DNA from: Drosophila persimilis
Lineage: Eukaryota; Arthropoda; Insecta; Diptera; Drosophilidae
Assembly: GCF_003286085.1 (NCBI RefSeq)
Contig: NW_020825288.1
Coordinates: forward strand, 6,758,001 to 6,822,000
Reading direction: 5' to 3'
Length of the DNA: 64,000 nt
In this document: one piece after another, positions 26,701 to 38,082 of the stretch
Position numbering within the stretch: the first letter of the stretch is position 1
How the letters are laid out: the number at the start of each line of letters is the position of its first letter
Notes under the pieces: model-generated
What the model was told of the DNA's origin: nothing
What the model saw: the letters and a program-made list of their open reading frames with translations, nothing else
Database searches by the model: none
Made by a program: the position numbers and the translations under genes

Positions 26701-29700
26701 GTTCCACAAGGACGATCTGTCCGCCTACATTCTGATCCTGCTGTCGATTGTCTCGAAGATCTTCGAGGACGCCAGCATCGGCAACTCCATCCGCATCTCG
26801 CTGGTCAACCTGATCCTGCTGCCCGACAGCAATGAACGCCACAACTCCAGCAACGAAATGCTCAAGCACTTCTGCACGTTTGCCAACCAGAAGGGCTACC
26901 ACTACGACACGGCCATGCTGATAACGCGGTAAGACAGAGGATGAGCTGGCGCTGATCAGCATCTAGAGATAATCGATCTTTCGATCTTCCAGTGAGCCGA
27001 TCTGCGGGGGAATTCCCGGAAAGAGCTGCCACATGCTGGGTCTGGCCGAGCTGGGGACCGTTTGCAATCCCAGATCCTGCTCCATTGTCCAAGACACTGG
27101 CCTGCCCGCTGCCTTTACCATGGCCCACGAGCTGGGTCATATGTGAGTAGTCGCTGCAGTTTTCTTTCGCCAAGATTCTCTTTGACTAATCATTCCTCTA
27201 TATATAGCCTGAATATGCCCCACGACGATGACAAGCAATGCCAGCCATACAATACGAAATCGGGCAGCAACAAGGAAATGCACATCATGTCCAGCGTTAT
27301 GGGCATCCACATGCATCCGTGGTCTTGGTCCAAGTGCTCGCAGCATTTTGTGTCCGAGTTCCTAGAGTAAGTGGATCGAAGGGGGGAAGAGTGCTGATTA
27401 ATATCTGCCATTAATCATCTGCAGAAAGACGGACAAGTCCTGTCTGGAGAACACACCCTCCTCGTACATACCCAACGAGACGAAGAGGCTGCCGGGCGAG
27501 ATCTACTCGCTGGACAACCAGTGCGAGCTGATTTACGGCAACCAGAGCACCCATTGCTCCATGGAGGAGGAGTGCCAGCGGCTGTGGTGCAACCGGACGC
27601 ACACGAATCCCCACGACCAGTGTCGTTCCAGCAACCTGCCCTGGGCCGATGGCACGCCGTGCAACCAAAACCGACACTGGTGCCAAAAGGGCAAGTGCGT
27701 GCCCCGGAAGGGGGGCCAGCTGCGCAAGGTGAACGGCGGATGGGGGCCTTGGACGGTCTTCACGCCCTGCAGCCTCACCTGCGGCGGTGGAGTTCAGGAG
27801 TCGCATCGTGACTGCAACGACCCGGTGCCCGACCACGGCGGCAAGTACTGTGTGGGAAGCCGCAAGAAATACCGCTCGTGCAACACACACGAATGCCCTC
27901 TGGGCACGCCCGATCCCCGAGAGCAGCAGTGCTACGATATGAACGGAAGAAACTTCAACATTCAGGGCATCAGCCCAGCCTCAAAGTGGATACCCAAATA
28001 CGAGAGTAAGTACCGCCCTGGATACATCCATTTTGGGGCACGTCTTTACCGAGTTTTCTTCACAGGAGAACCGTCCAAGCAGTGCAAACTGTTCTGCCGC
28101 GTGGATAACAGTATTACGTATTTCAAACTGAAAAGCAAAGTAGCGGATGGCACCACCTGCACCGTGGATAGCTTCGACAAGTGCGTCAACGGCATCTGCA
28201 GGCCGGCGGGATGCGACAATGAGCTAAACTCGATTGCCAAGCTGGGTATGTACGCGTCTCATGAGTTGCTCAATGGCTCAGAAATACACCGTCTCCATAA
28301 ACTTTTCTACATATAGACAAATGCGGCGTTTGCGAGGGGCAAAGCGACACATGCGAGGAAGTAACCGGAAATCTGTACGTCTCCGATCTCCTGAAACTGA
28401 AAGACCCCACCAAGACCCTCTACTATGTGACGACAATACCAAAAGGTGTGTACCCCCAATAATTTGCATCCGCTGTTGTCAGCAGCGCAGCACCAAAAAA
28501 AAGGGAAACATATATAATTAATGTTTTGGCTAATTTCATAAGTAAATGCTAATGGTAAATGTTCATGCCTTTTGGCCTTAATGTGCAAATCATTTACGTA
28601 CCCATACACATGTACGTCCGTATGTGCCATCGCCATATTTGTGGAGGCCCGTGACTTGTCGCTGCTCCCCAATCCAATGGCCGTTGATAGTGCTTTCTGA
28701 ATGGGGTGTTTGTGCTGCTGATCGGCTGGTGGTGGCTGTTGCATCGGCGCCAGGTGATTGCCCCCAAGACCCTCACGTACGCACTGATTACTGAGTAGAT
28801 TTGCACCACTACGGAAATGGCCAGACCAGACTGCACCAGGTCATCGCACATTAATTACAGCCTATCTCTGGAAATCGCAGTCCTTATCACTTGCTGGCGC
28901 CACTGGCAATCTCTTAAATACAATCAATGACACAGCACAGCACAGCACAGCACGTGTTTAAAACTTTTAATTGAATGCACTTCATCTTATGCTAGGTTAA
29001 CATAACCTAACTTGATATTTTCTTCAGATCGATTTCAAAGAGTTTGCAACACTGACGGCCGTGCTGTTATGTGCAGAAATGCATTTTTTTTTTGCCAACG
29101 TTCCGATAACCAAATCGAAGGGCGCCAGCTGTTTTCAAGAAAACAAAAAGTGTTGTTTCCACGACCCATTATTTCCTAGCCAAAATAAGGTTACAAGGAA
29201 CGGTGGGATTTTTTTCAGATGTGAAACATCGATTTCCACTGCCACCGTCCACCACTACACTTTGAACTACATATATGTGGCGGGAAACATCTTTCTTAAC
29301 CCAGATGTTCTGTTACGCGTATGTTACGAGCACAGTCTGTGCTGTTATGCGTTAGACGTTTTCACGAAAGCAAAAAGTGTTGTTGCCACGACCAATTATT
29401 TCCGAGTCGAATTTGAGGTTGGGTTAAAAGGGTTAAGGCTCAAATGCCATTGTAATGGTGTCAAATGGTGTTAATGATAGCCGTTTCCCACACAGCACAT
29501 CTACAAGGAACGGTGCATTTGAAAATCATCGGCGAAACTTCGATAGAAGGGTGCGGTTTAGATATATTTCAGGTGAATAGTGGAATAACTAGGAAATTTT
29601 CGGAACGGCAAAACCATACGGACCATCCCAGAAATGGATTGTGGATGGTCGCCTGTTTCACCAGTGTTTCACCATCATATAAACGAGTTTTCTCAAAGTT

Positions 29701-32432
29701 AACATTACAAATAGACTCATGGATTGAATATATATTTTATCCATGGTTCCGATAATACACTGTACACTAATAACACTGTTGGTTTTATTGTTTTTGGACA
29801 TTTCCAGGTGCGTCAAATATCGTCATCACACAGCCTGGCTACCCGGAGCAAAACTACATAGTCCTGAGCGATGACAAGCGAGCGCCAATTCTAAACAGAG
29901 ACGTGGTCAAGACATATTCGTTGAAATTTGTTTATGCCGGTGTTACGATAGAGTACAACGGCTCCAACAGCCCAATGGAGCGTGTGAACACGACCTACTC
30001 ATGGAAGCTGTCTCGTGATCTAGTAGTTGAGGTAAAATAAGCTTGAGGCTTCCCTAAGTGAACTCGCGCATTAATAACTTCCTATCTTTGGGTGCCAGAT
30101 CATCTCTATTGACCTGAGTCCGGCCAAAAAACACGACACAGTACTGATTTCGTACTCTTACACCATTGACAAGCCGATGACCGCTGAGGCGACGGAGGTC
30201 GAGATCTATCGTTGGGAAATGCAGGCGTGGAGCACCTGCGACTCGCTCTGCCAGGGCAGAATGTATCGTCAGCCAGCCTGCGTTAGCACCACAAAGGGAC
30301 TCAAGGTGGCGCCGCAGTTCTGCGATGCCACAGCCCGACCCATGGCCGAGGATCTCAGCTGCAACATGGATTGTCGTCTAACGTGAGTTGTCGAAATATC
30401 CGAAAATCTATATGGATTTCATCTCATTGAGTTCCCTGCACTTCTAGTCTGAATGTCACGAGCATCTCAGAGTGTTCGGCGTCCTGCGGGGAGTTGGGAA
30501 CGCGCGAGAAGAACTTCAACTGCATACAGACATTCCCGGATATTCAGCGATCAAATATCGTGGATATGTCTTATTGTAAGCTCAAGTTCGAGGTGGTACA
30601 CCATGAGAAGTGCCGCGAGGGATGCTGGAAGTATTCGGAGTTGACAGCGGTGAGTAGCCCTTGCCATCTCTGAAATTCTCAATCTGACTGTCTCTCATTC
30701 CTGGCGGCACAGTGCTCCAAGTCGTGTGGCACAGGCACGCAGAAGCGCGAAGTGCGGTGTTATCTGCACAATGCCCACGTCAGCGACGATCTGTGCAGTC
30801 CCCGCACCAAACACCAGTACAATGAGCTGCTCCATTTCTGCAACACCGAGCCCTGTCCTGTCTATACAGAATCGCCGGTAAGTGATATCAGCCGCTCTCC
30901 ACTTCGTTGAATGCCTATGCTAATGCCAATACACCCAACGCAAATACAGAATGCAGTTTCGGTGAACAACTGGGTGACTGGAGACTGGGGCGACTGCAAT
31001 GATTGGTGCAAGAAGAGCCGCTCCGTGAGCTGCTCGCATCCCTACGGGATCGGTTGCGACCGAAACAGGAAGCCCAAGGAGGTGCGCAACTGCTGCCAGA
31101 TCAAATACACCAGCGAGTGGAGTGAGGTGAGTCCTGCTGATGGATAAGTCTCATTGTGAAACTGATTGTACCTCCTCCTCAGTGTTCTGTGCAGTGTGGC
31201 GAGGGGCAGAAGAGGAAGCTCCAGCGCTGTACACGTGTGTACAAGCCCGAAGTGCCGGGCTCGCCCAAGCGCAAGGTGTACATCAATGACTCGTACTGTC
31301 TAGCCCGAAAGGTTCGGAGGCCAACACTCCGCACAACCACGAAGACGTGTAAGATCAACTGCAAGTGGATTACCTCGAACTGGACGCCTTGCCCGGCGGA
31401 CTGCTCCGAGGAGTACCAAACGCGCTACGTTCGCTGTGAATCCTGGCAGGGCGACAGCATAGAGGAGGGCCATTGCGCGGCCAAAAAGCGTCCAACCAAG
31501 CGTCGCATCTGCAACAACTGTGTGCGTCGCCAGTCGAAGGTCATCTCGGAGGTAAGTCCCGAAAGACTGTAAGACAAATAGGTACTACCTTCAATTCTCT
31601 TTTCGCAGTGCAACTGCGATGGCTACGAGACGCGAAGAGTCTTCTGCTTCGACTCTCGAATGGGTCGCATAGCCTGTCCCACCAGATCGAAGCCGCAGAA
31701 GCACAAGTGCCTGCCCCCGGCCAGCTGCAGGAGGCGAAGTGTCAGCAGCAGCATGACGAGTGCCCGCCGACCGCAGAGCTGCAAGGATCTGCAGCGCATG
31801 CATGGCATCTACAAGGATGGCGAGTACATGCTGATGGTGCGGCTGCAGCAGGTGCGCATCTACTGCCACCACATGAACAGTCTGACGCCGCGCGAATACA
31901 TAAGCGTGGAGCCGCAGGAGAACTATTCCATTTACTACGAATACAAGACCAAGCTGATGAATAGCTGCCCGCCGGCGTCCCGGGAGCACGAGTACTACAA
32001 TGACCAGAACTCTGGGCGCACGCACTTCAGCAAGCTGCGCCTGAACATCACCGATCTGCGGATCATCGATAATGATTTCGAGTTCGCCGAGTCGCGAGGT
32101 CAACGCCAGAAGCTCGGGTCGGCGGGCGACTGCTACAACCGCAACATGCAATGTCCGCAGGGGGATTTCTCCATAAACCTGGAGCGCACGGGCTTTGCCA
32201 TGCGCCCCGGCACCGTTTGGAACACACATGGCAACAGGGTGGTCATGAAGCGTAGCAGTGGTGTAAGTACTAGTCTCAGCCACAGAAACTGATCAATGCC
32301 GTTCCGTTCTCTAACGACGATCTTTCCCTACAGTTTGACACCGCGAAGCTGACGCGAAGAGCATTCTGCGGGGGCTATTGCGGAGGCTGTTTCATTTCAC
32401 CCGAGGCGGGACTGTACCTCGACGTGTTATGA
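1100..32432 (+). CDS. AdamTS-A: AdamTS-A-like metalloprotease with GON domain (17 coding exons)
   Basis: Zinc metalloprotease of the ADAMTS family that cuts extracellular-matrix proteins; the GON domain puts it in the GON-1/ADAMTS9/20 class. Exons: 1100-1453, 25490-25889, 25946-26265, 26408-26928, 26993-27142, 27208-27366, 27425-28005, 28066-28245, 28317-28445, 29808-30031, 30099-30382, 30448-30649, 30713-30877, 30950-31126, 31183-31551, 31609-32262, 32334-32432. All junctions are GT/AG and phase-consistent, giving 1655 aa. Seen in order: a charged N-terminal tail (1 to about 145), a hydrophobic segment (about 146-165), a prodomain ending in furin-type RRKR (429-432), and the catalytic site HELGH...PHDD with zinc histidines 577, 581 and 587 and Glu578. 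A Met-turn region, disintegrin/Cys-rich region, first TSP1 repeat (WGPW...CSLTCGGG), spacer, about six C-terminal TSP1 repeats (exons 11-15) and the GON domain (exons 16-17) follow. The start is the first in-frame ATG; a second one lies two codons on. The 3' end converges on Act88F. The assignment to AdamTS-A, and not another fly ADAMTS, rests on the GON domain and the neighbours. Confidence 0.93.
2182..2375 (+). mobile_element. Degenerate DINE-1/mini-me repeat copy
   Basis: It starts with GGGGTATATT, then a block ending in CCAGAAGGAAGCGTTTCGG and ACCCCATAAAGTATAT. Next come the diagnostic CAGCATGAATAGTCGAGTCG core and a short (GTCY)n tract (TGTCTGTCTGTCCGTC). The same order of blocks is found in the better-preserved copy at 44.6 kb. 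Such units are non-autonomous Helitron-type (DINE-1/mini-me) repeats scattered through Drosophila genomes. The right end is a guess because similarity fades. No coding capacity is seen. Confidence 0.7.
7215..7225. repeat. Poly(C) run of 11
   Basis: A homopolymer of eleven C in AdamTS-A intron 1. A second run of 11 C lies at 10393-10403. Such runs are prone to sequencing-length errors. Confidence 0.8.
11682..11714. repeat. CAG/CAA trinucleotide repeat
   Basis: About ten CAG units with one CAA interruption in intron 1. It is open in several frames as poly-Gln, poly-Ser or poly-Ala, but no flanking sequence looks like protein. Confidence 0.75.
11816..11845. repeat. ACCGC pentanucleotide repeat, six copies
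   Basis: Six uninterrupted ACCGC units in intron 1, followed by a degenerate ATCGT unit. It is a simple tandem repeat with no visible function. Confidence 0.8.
13740..14112 (+). promoter_or_regulatory. Possible internal promoter and non-coding first exon of AdamTS-A
   Basis: An initiator-like GATCAGTATG (about 13751) is followed by an A-rich, ATG-poor stretch of about 300 nt resembling a fly 5'UTR. A donor-like GAGAG/GTGAAT lies near 14100. Spliced to exon 2, such a transcript would begin translation at an internal Met. This is inference from composition and motif spacing only. Confidence 0.2.
15390..15720 (+). promoter_or_regulatory. A-rich 5'UTR-like stretch, possible alternative promoter
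   Basis: A GAGTCGAACGGACG-type block and a TATTCAGAGT initiator-like sequence (about 15457) precede about 250 nt very rich in A on this strand. The A run resembles long Drosophila 5'UTRs. No clear TATA box or strong donor could be assigned, so it may simply be low-complexity intronic DNA. Confidence 0.15.
16703..16880. repeat. Fold-back (inverted repeat) sequence in intron 1
   Basis: It begins with the perfect palindrome GATACCCGGTATC (16703-16715). Further in, the arm CCCCTGCGGTGCTATATC (16811-16828) pairs imperfectly with GATACCACAGCGGGGG (16841-16856) around an AT-rich loop. The outer pieces ATTGAGAAT and ATTCTCAAT are also inverted. It could be a degenerate MITE or a structured RNA segment; no transposase-related sequence is present. 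Confidence 0.4.
21410..21445. repeat. (TA)n microsatellite
   Basis: An AT dinucleotide tract preceded by CACATATATATACA in AdamTS-A intron 1. It carries no coding or recognisable regulatory signal. Confidence 0.75.
25161..25200. repeat. Short tandem repeat, 12-bp CTGCCTCTGCCG unit
   Basis: About three tandem units roughly 290 bp before the acceptor of AdamTS-A exon 2. On the plus strand the pyrimidine-rich unit is open in several frames, but stops and the absence of an acceptor in phase argue against coding. Confidence 0.6.
28446..29807 (+). other. Intron 9 of AdamTS-A, unusually long, with an internal diverged duplication
   Basis: At 1362 nt it is about twenty times longer than the introns around it. 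It holds a CAGCA pentamer run (about 28928-28952). It also holds two diverged direct copies of a block with GTGCTGTTATG and, further on, AAAAAGTGTTGTT..CCACGACC and ATTATTTCC, at about 29078-29204 and 29340-29426. AAGGAACGGTG recurs near 29505. The interval from about 28960 to 29740 is probably an old inserted element. The ORF spanning 29061-29474 has no recognisable domain. Confidence 0.5.
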
Positions 32433-34311
32433 CGTGTGTGGGACAAATGCACTGAATTTACAAATTTACATTTGAAAGTATTAACCAGTTTTAAAGGTCC
32501 GAAACCAACCAGGTCTGGCCGAGGTCCAAAAGTACGTGGTAAATTGTTATTCCTTCCCCCGGTAATCGGGTCTACGTCCCGGGAAGGACCACGAAGGTTA
32601 ACCTCAGAGCAATGCCCTCCCATTCCAAACGAGTAGCTCCTGCTGCGGAAATGTCCGAGGGTTAACCCTAGCCAAGCATTACCAGCCACCTACAACGATG
32701 GACCTCCCGTTTCAAACGAGGACTAGCCGCTGCCAGCCGCAGCACCCACCCACTGACGATCGTTTAAAGTATTCTCGAATATTAGATAAGATTTATCATC
32801 ATAAGGAATCGGGTCGTGTCAGCGGAGACCGAACAAAGCAAAAACTGCAATATTAACAATTTGGGAGCACGTGTACATATAATATTACTTTGCCCGAAAT
32901 TAGATCGTAGACATTATGGCCATTTAAAGCAATAAGGTGTGTACATACTTACCTGGGGATATGAGCGTATAATTTATTCGTTAAGATTGAGTTGACCAAA
33001 ATACAATCCATATGTTGGACAATAACCAATAGATAGTATATTTAACGCTTATTTATGCTTACAATGTTGCAATGCTGGTCTGTACAATAATTGTATTTGT
33101 TAAGCTACGCAATTAATTAGTTAAGAAACCCACGTAGAGATATAGAGATATTAATGTACTAGGTGCTTACGAATGGTAACTAAAACGAAATACTCATATT
33201 ATATAGGAGAAACACCCAACCCAATCCAATGCAAGCCAACCGCACAAGCCAAAACTATTCATCTAACTAACACACTGCTGAAGGAACGAAAAAACAGTTT
33301 CAAATAAATAACAGTCACTGCCAAACCTTATACTTTACTTATACCCGGTGCTCGTGGAGTGAAAGGGAATATACGAGTGTGTAAGAAACAGGCATTTACA
33401 GGTCCAAAAAAGTATACATAACAAGGATCGATCTAAGCACATACTTAATTGTCAGTCCGTCTGAGATATACCATTCGAAGATCAAGCATTGATATGTGAT
33501 GCTCAAGTATCTAGATACAAGTTCGCCTTTTGATTCTGCTTCTCTCTTGTGATAGTGATTCATATTTTTCAAATTGAAACTAAATCACTTGCACAGCTGT
33601 GACACAGAAAAACAATCTGAGTAACGGGTATCGCATAGTCGGATAACCTCGACCATATCATTCTTACTTGTTAATGTTGAATTCATCATATCCCTATGGC
33701 CTAAGTCCCGGTACTAAGTATCCTCGCTGTATGTTTTGATACTTTTCGTATTACATTCTAAGTTATTAGTTATACAAGAACGTCTTTTAACAAAATATTT
33801 AATGTGAATTAAAGGAATTTAAAAGCTGTTTACCAACCAATCTGTTCTTGCGCCTTCATTTGTGGGGAAGTACTCGTACACCAGATGGTAATAGAAAAGT
33901 TTATCATTTATTTAAAGTATGTATTTCATATTTTTAATGGAAGATATATAATTGGCTTTCATTACACTGACTAGGGGCTGAAAGCTCATTGATATACATT
34001 TGATTGTAGATGTTGTCTCATGTTCTTAGACGCTACACACACCGACGATTTCTACTCTACCAAAAGATGTTCTTCATAATAAAAATCCCCGGTTCTGTTG
34101 CTGAGTGAATTTCAGTGAAGGATGTGCTCTGGCAACAGGAGGTTGCCTCTGTGCTGTTGTAAATTTGAAATGGATGATAATTGTGCGATGGTATCGCTGC
34201 TCTTGTGTATCACTGTGCGAGCCGACGGTGTTCAGGGGCGGCCCGCTGACGTTGAGGGTATTGCTGTTGGTTTTTGTTGCCTTTGGAAGTCTTTCGCCAC
34301 GTGGGAAAGAT
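32433..34311. other. Convergent intergenic region between AdamTS-A and Act88F
   Basis: This is the 3' flank of both genes, which face each other. On the plus strand AATAAA at 33303-33308 is a candidate AdamTS-A poly(A) signal, giving a 3'UTR near 900 nt. On the minus strand AATAAA at 33907-33912 could serve Act88F, giving about 400 nt. The segment near 32440-32740 is GC-richer, with a repeated TTCAAACGAG/TTCCAAACGAG phrase, and I see no gene in it. Confidence 0.5.
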
Positions 34312-35518
<1,207 letters not shown>

Positions 35519-35522
35519 TTAT

Positions 35523-35826
35523 CTGGAAACAAAAATGCAATCGCACTGTCAATTTGTTCGTACTTATCGGGCTAAAAGTGTCCTTTACGAAAAGTTCATA
35601 GAACCCAAATTGACAAAATCAAACTAATTGGAATTTTCGCGAATGCTGATCTTTTTTTCGTCAATCCGATTAATCTTCACTTTATAAATAGATCATGCCC
35701 TTTAGAAGACGATGGATTCTGTGCTTCTTTGGCACCACTTAAATGTTAAGAAATAATCCTGGAATGTATCGGTTCTGTGTGATTCTGTATCCTTGATTCT
35801 GTCAGCCTCCCAGCGATAAAACTCAC
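35523..35826 (-). other. 5'UTR intron of Act88F
   Basis: On the minus strand a TTTCCAG acceptor lies 16 nt before the ATG, followed by the short leader ATAATCAACTGCCAAG. The best donor is GTGAGT at 35826-35821; an alternative GTGTGTG donor lies 4 nt upstream. A leader intron at this place is typical of fly actin genes and often carries muscle enhancer activity. Confidence 0.65.
35682..35691. promoter_or_regulatory. Mef2-type site in the Act88F leader intron
   Basis: TTATAAATAG matches YTAWWWWTAR, the binding consensus of the muscle regulator Mef2, and lies inside the leader intron of a muscle actin. It could also be read as a TATA-like sequence, but the better TATA box is upstream of the leader exon. 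The match is seen in sequence; function is inferred. Confidence 0.4.
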
Positions 35827-35934
35827 ACACCTTTTAGGCGAAGGAAAGGATGTAATTAGAATTAATTCGCACGTTGACGATTCTTGTTGACGGCTAGACT
35901 CAACAACAAATGGCACGCCGTGCGGTCTGTAGTG

Positions 35935-35942
35935 CCTTTATA
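35935..35942 (-). promoter_or_regulatory. TATA box of Act88F
   Basis: TATAAAGG on the minus strand lies about 100-110 bp upstream of the probable leader-intron donor. Transcription would start about 30 nt downstream, near 35905-35910, giving a non-coding first exon of about 80 nt. The arrangement TATA, short leader exon, leader intron, ATG is that of other fly muscle actin genes. Confidence 0.6.
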
Positions 35943-38082
35943 TTGGGGGCTCTCGCTCGAAGAGATTTTGGCTAGCTGGCAGGGCAGTACTCAGAGAAAG
36001 AGATGCGCGAAACTAGTGCGAGGCAATCATCTCGAATCGATCCATATAAGCCGTTTTCTTTGTTCTGGTCACAGCATGAGAGAAGTTCGAGATCTTGGGG
36101 TGCATGCGACACATGAGGCCCCTTCGATTAGGTAGTTGAAGTTGATGCATTCTACAGTCGAAGTTAATGCTGGATAGTCCATCAAGTAGGGCTATTTCTT
36201 AAGGATACTGAGGGAAGTGTAACGTTTAACCCTTTCACCAACCCAAAATACCCATCGTAGGGGAGATGTAGAGAGAGAGCCAGAGTTAGATAAGAGAAAG
36301 ACACACACACACACTGATACGAATGATAAACAAATGTGCGTGACAAGAATTGGCCAATCAATATGCTTCAGTAGTGGGAAATTTGGGCACCGGCCCCACC
36401 ACTTCCTTGTCCACTGCGGTGGCCGACGACTCACTCGCATCGCAGAGAGTTCAGAAAATAGAAACGAACCCTAGAAGGACCGACGCAAGACAATTGGCAT
36501 GCCATGCCATGGTACGTGGACCCTGAGCTAACCGATAGAGATGAGATGCACATGCACAGGGACAACGGGACAACGGGACGCGACACTTGCAGGCAGTGAG
36601 AGACGGCACCAAAATAGATGCGCCAAGCAGAGCGGCACCTATTAATCAACATCAAGGTTGATCGAGATCGAGATCTCCGAGCGCGGTGCTCGAGGAAGCG
36701 GCATGGCATCCATGTCGTCGCCGCAGTCCCGAAGTTGCGAAATTACCGTGCCGTCCATTTATCAGAGCAATTAACCACAGTCCGCGCCGACACCGATGCA
36801 TTTTCTCTCATTATTTTTGTTTTCCCCAATCGATGTGTATTTATCCTTTTAAGTACATTTATTTCTTTTTTTTTTCTTCTTTTCTATTTGGATTTTTTTA
36901 GAGCTTTGCTAGTTGCTATTTATACTTCGCACGTCTATAAATATTTGCCAATAGTTCGGAAGTGAATAAGTGGCATTCTTTTTAGAAATTGACTTGCCTT
37001 CGGGTGTCGAACCTCAAAGTGTTCATGTGCATCAAAGAGGCATGATACTCTTGGCAAGGGTATGGCATATTTGTCCAGAAGCTTGCACAGGAATAAAAAA
37101 TCCATAAGTACCAATGACCATAAATATCAATATTTGATGGTCTGAAGCGTCGAATTATGATAGAACTCATATTAAAGTTGAGGTCTTTTTGCTCTGCACC
37201 TTGGACCTGCCTCTAAGCCTGGGAATCGCCAATTGCAGGCGTGGCCGATAAGAATACACGTCAGTACTTGGGGCAGCTTGTTGGATGGAAAATCGCGATT
37301 GATGCAGACATCTACATACATATATGCCCTTGTCCAGCCTGGCGTCCTGCAGTTATATTCTGGGTATAGCAGGCCTTCTTTTCCGCAAGTGTCATGTCTC
37401 TCCTTAAACTTAATTTACACGAAGGTAGTTTATGGATTGATCTAGTTAATGTTTGATCGGAGACTTAAAACTTTTCTGATCTAGTTCGGCGTATCATAAG
37501 ATTGATTAGTTTCAGAATCAGGTTGATCCAAAATGCGAACAAAATGGAGATTTAATTGTTTCCACGTATTCGACATGTATGTTACATGTTCCTTACATGT
37601 CATTAGCACAGTGCCGCTGATTGTTGGATATGTGAACTAAAGTTGAGGGCGCCAGTGTAGAATGTAAAATGTAAATTCAATTCAGCCCACTGCACATTGG
37701 GCAGACAGCCGATATTTTGGCATCAATTCAAGAATTTCAAAGAATCTATATCTCTAAGCTATTCGAATACCTGGTAATCCAAATTATTTTACTGCTGTTG
37801 CTGTTTGTTCAATTGGGTTGGCCCACTATCCATTCAGTATAACATTAGCATTAGCGATTAACTAACGTTCCGCGCAGGCTAGCGGGATTTCTTAGTTCAG
37901 GATAGTAACGCAGCGCTCGCCACAGAGCCACTGAACGCACGGTGGGACACGACACAGGAAACTGTGAAAATATAATATCTTCTACTAGTATTTAATGAGA
38001 ATTATAAATTTAGAAACATGTAACAATTAATTAGAGAATTATATACGAACAGCTACACATATATGACATATTTGGCTTCAGC
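35943..38082. other. Intergenic region upstream of Act88F, downstream of the importin gene
   Basis: There is no credible ORF. It contains the Act88F upstream region, a GAGAGAG/(CA)n stretch near 36270-36315, a GGCATGCCATGCCATGG motif near 36497, and the 3' flank of the importin gene. I could not identify a specific enhancer or the importin poly(A) signal with confidence. Confidence 0.5.

Noticed and set aside
26366-26962. 198-codon minus-strand ORF over the prodomain/catalytic exon
   Set aside because: Shadow of AdamTS-A exon 4, where GC-rich third positions keep other frames open.
31591-32283. 230-codon minus-strand ORF over the ADAMTS GON exon
   Set aside because: Antisense shadow of AdamTS-A exon 16; no domain and no splice logic.
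35682-35691. TTATAAATAG as the TATA box of Act88F
   Set aside because: It lies inside the leader intron; TATAAAGG at 35935-35942 is better placed for the leader exon. I keep it only as a Mef2-type site.
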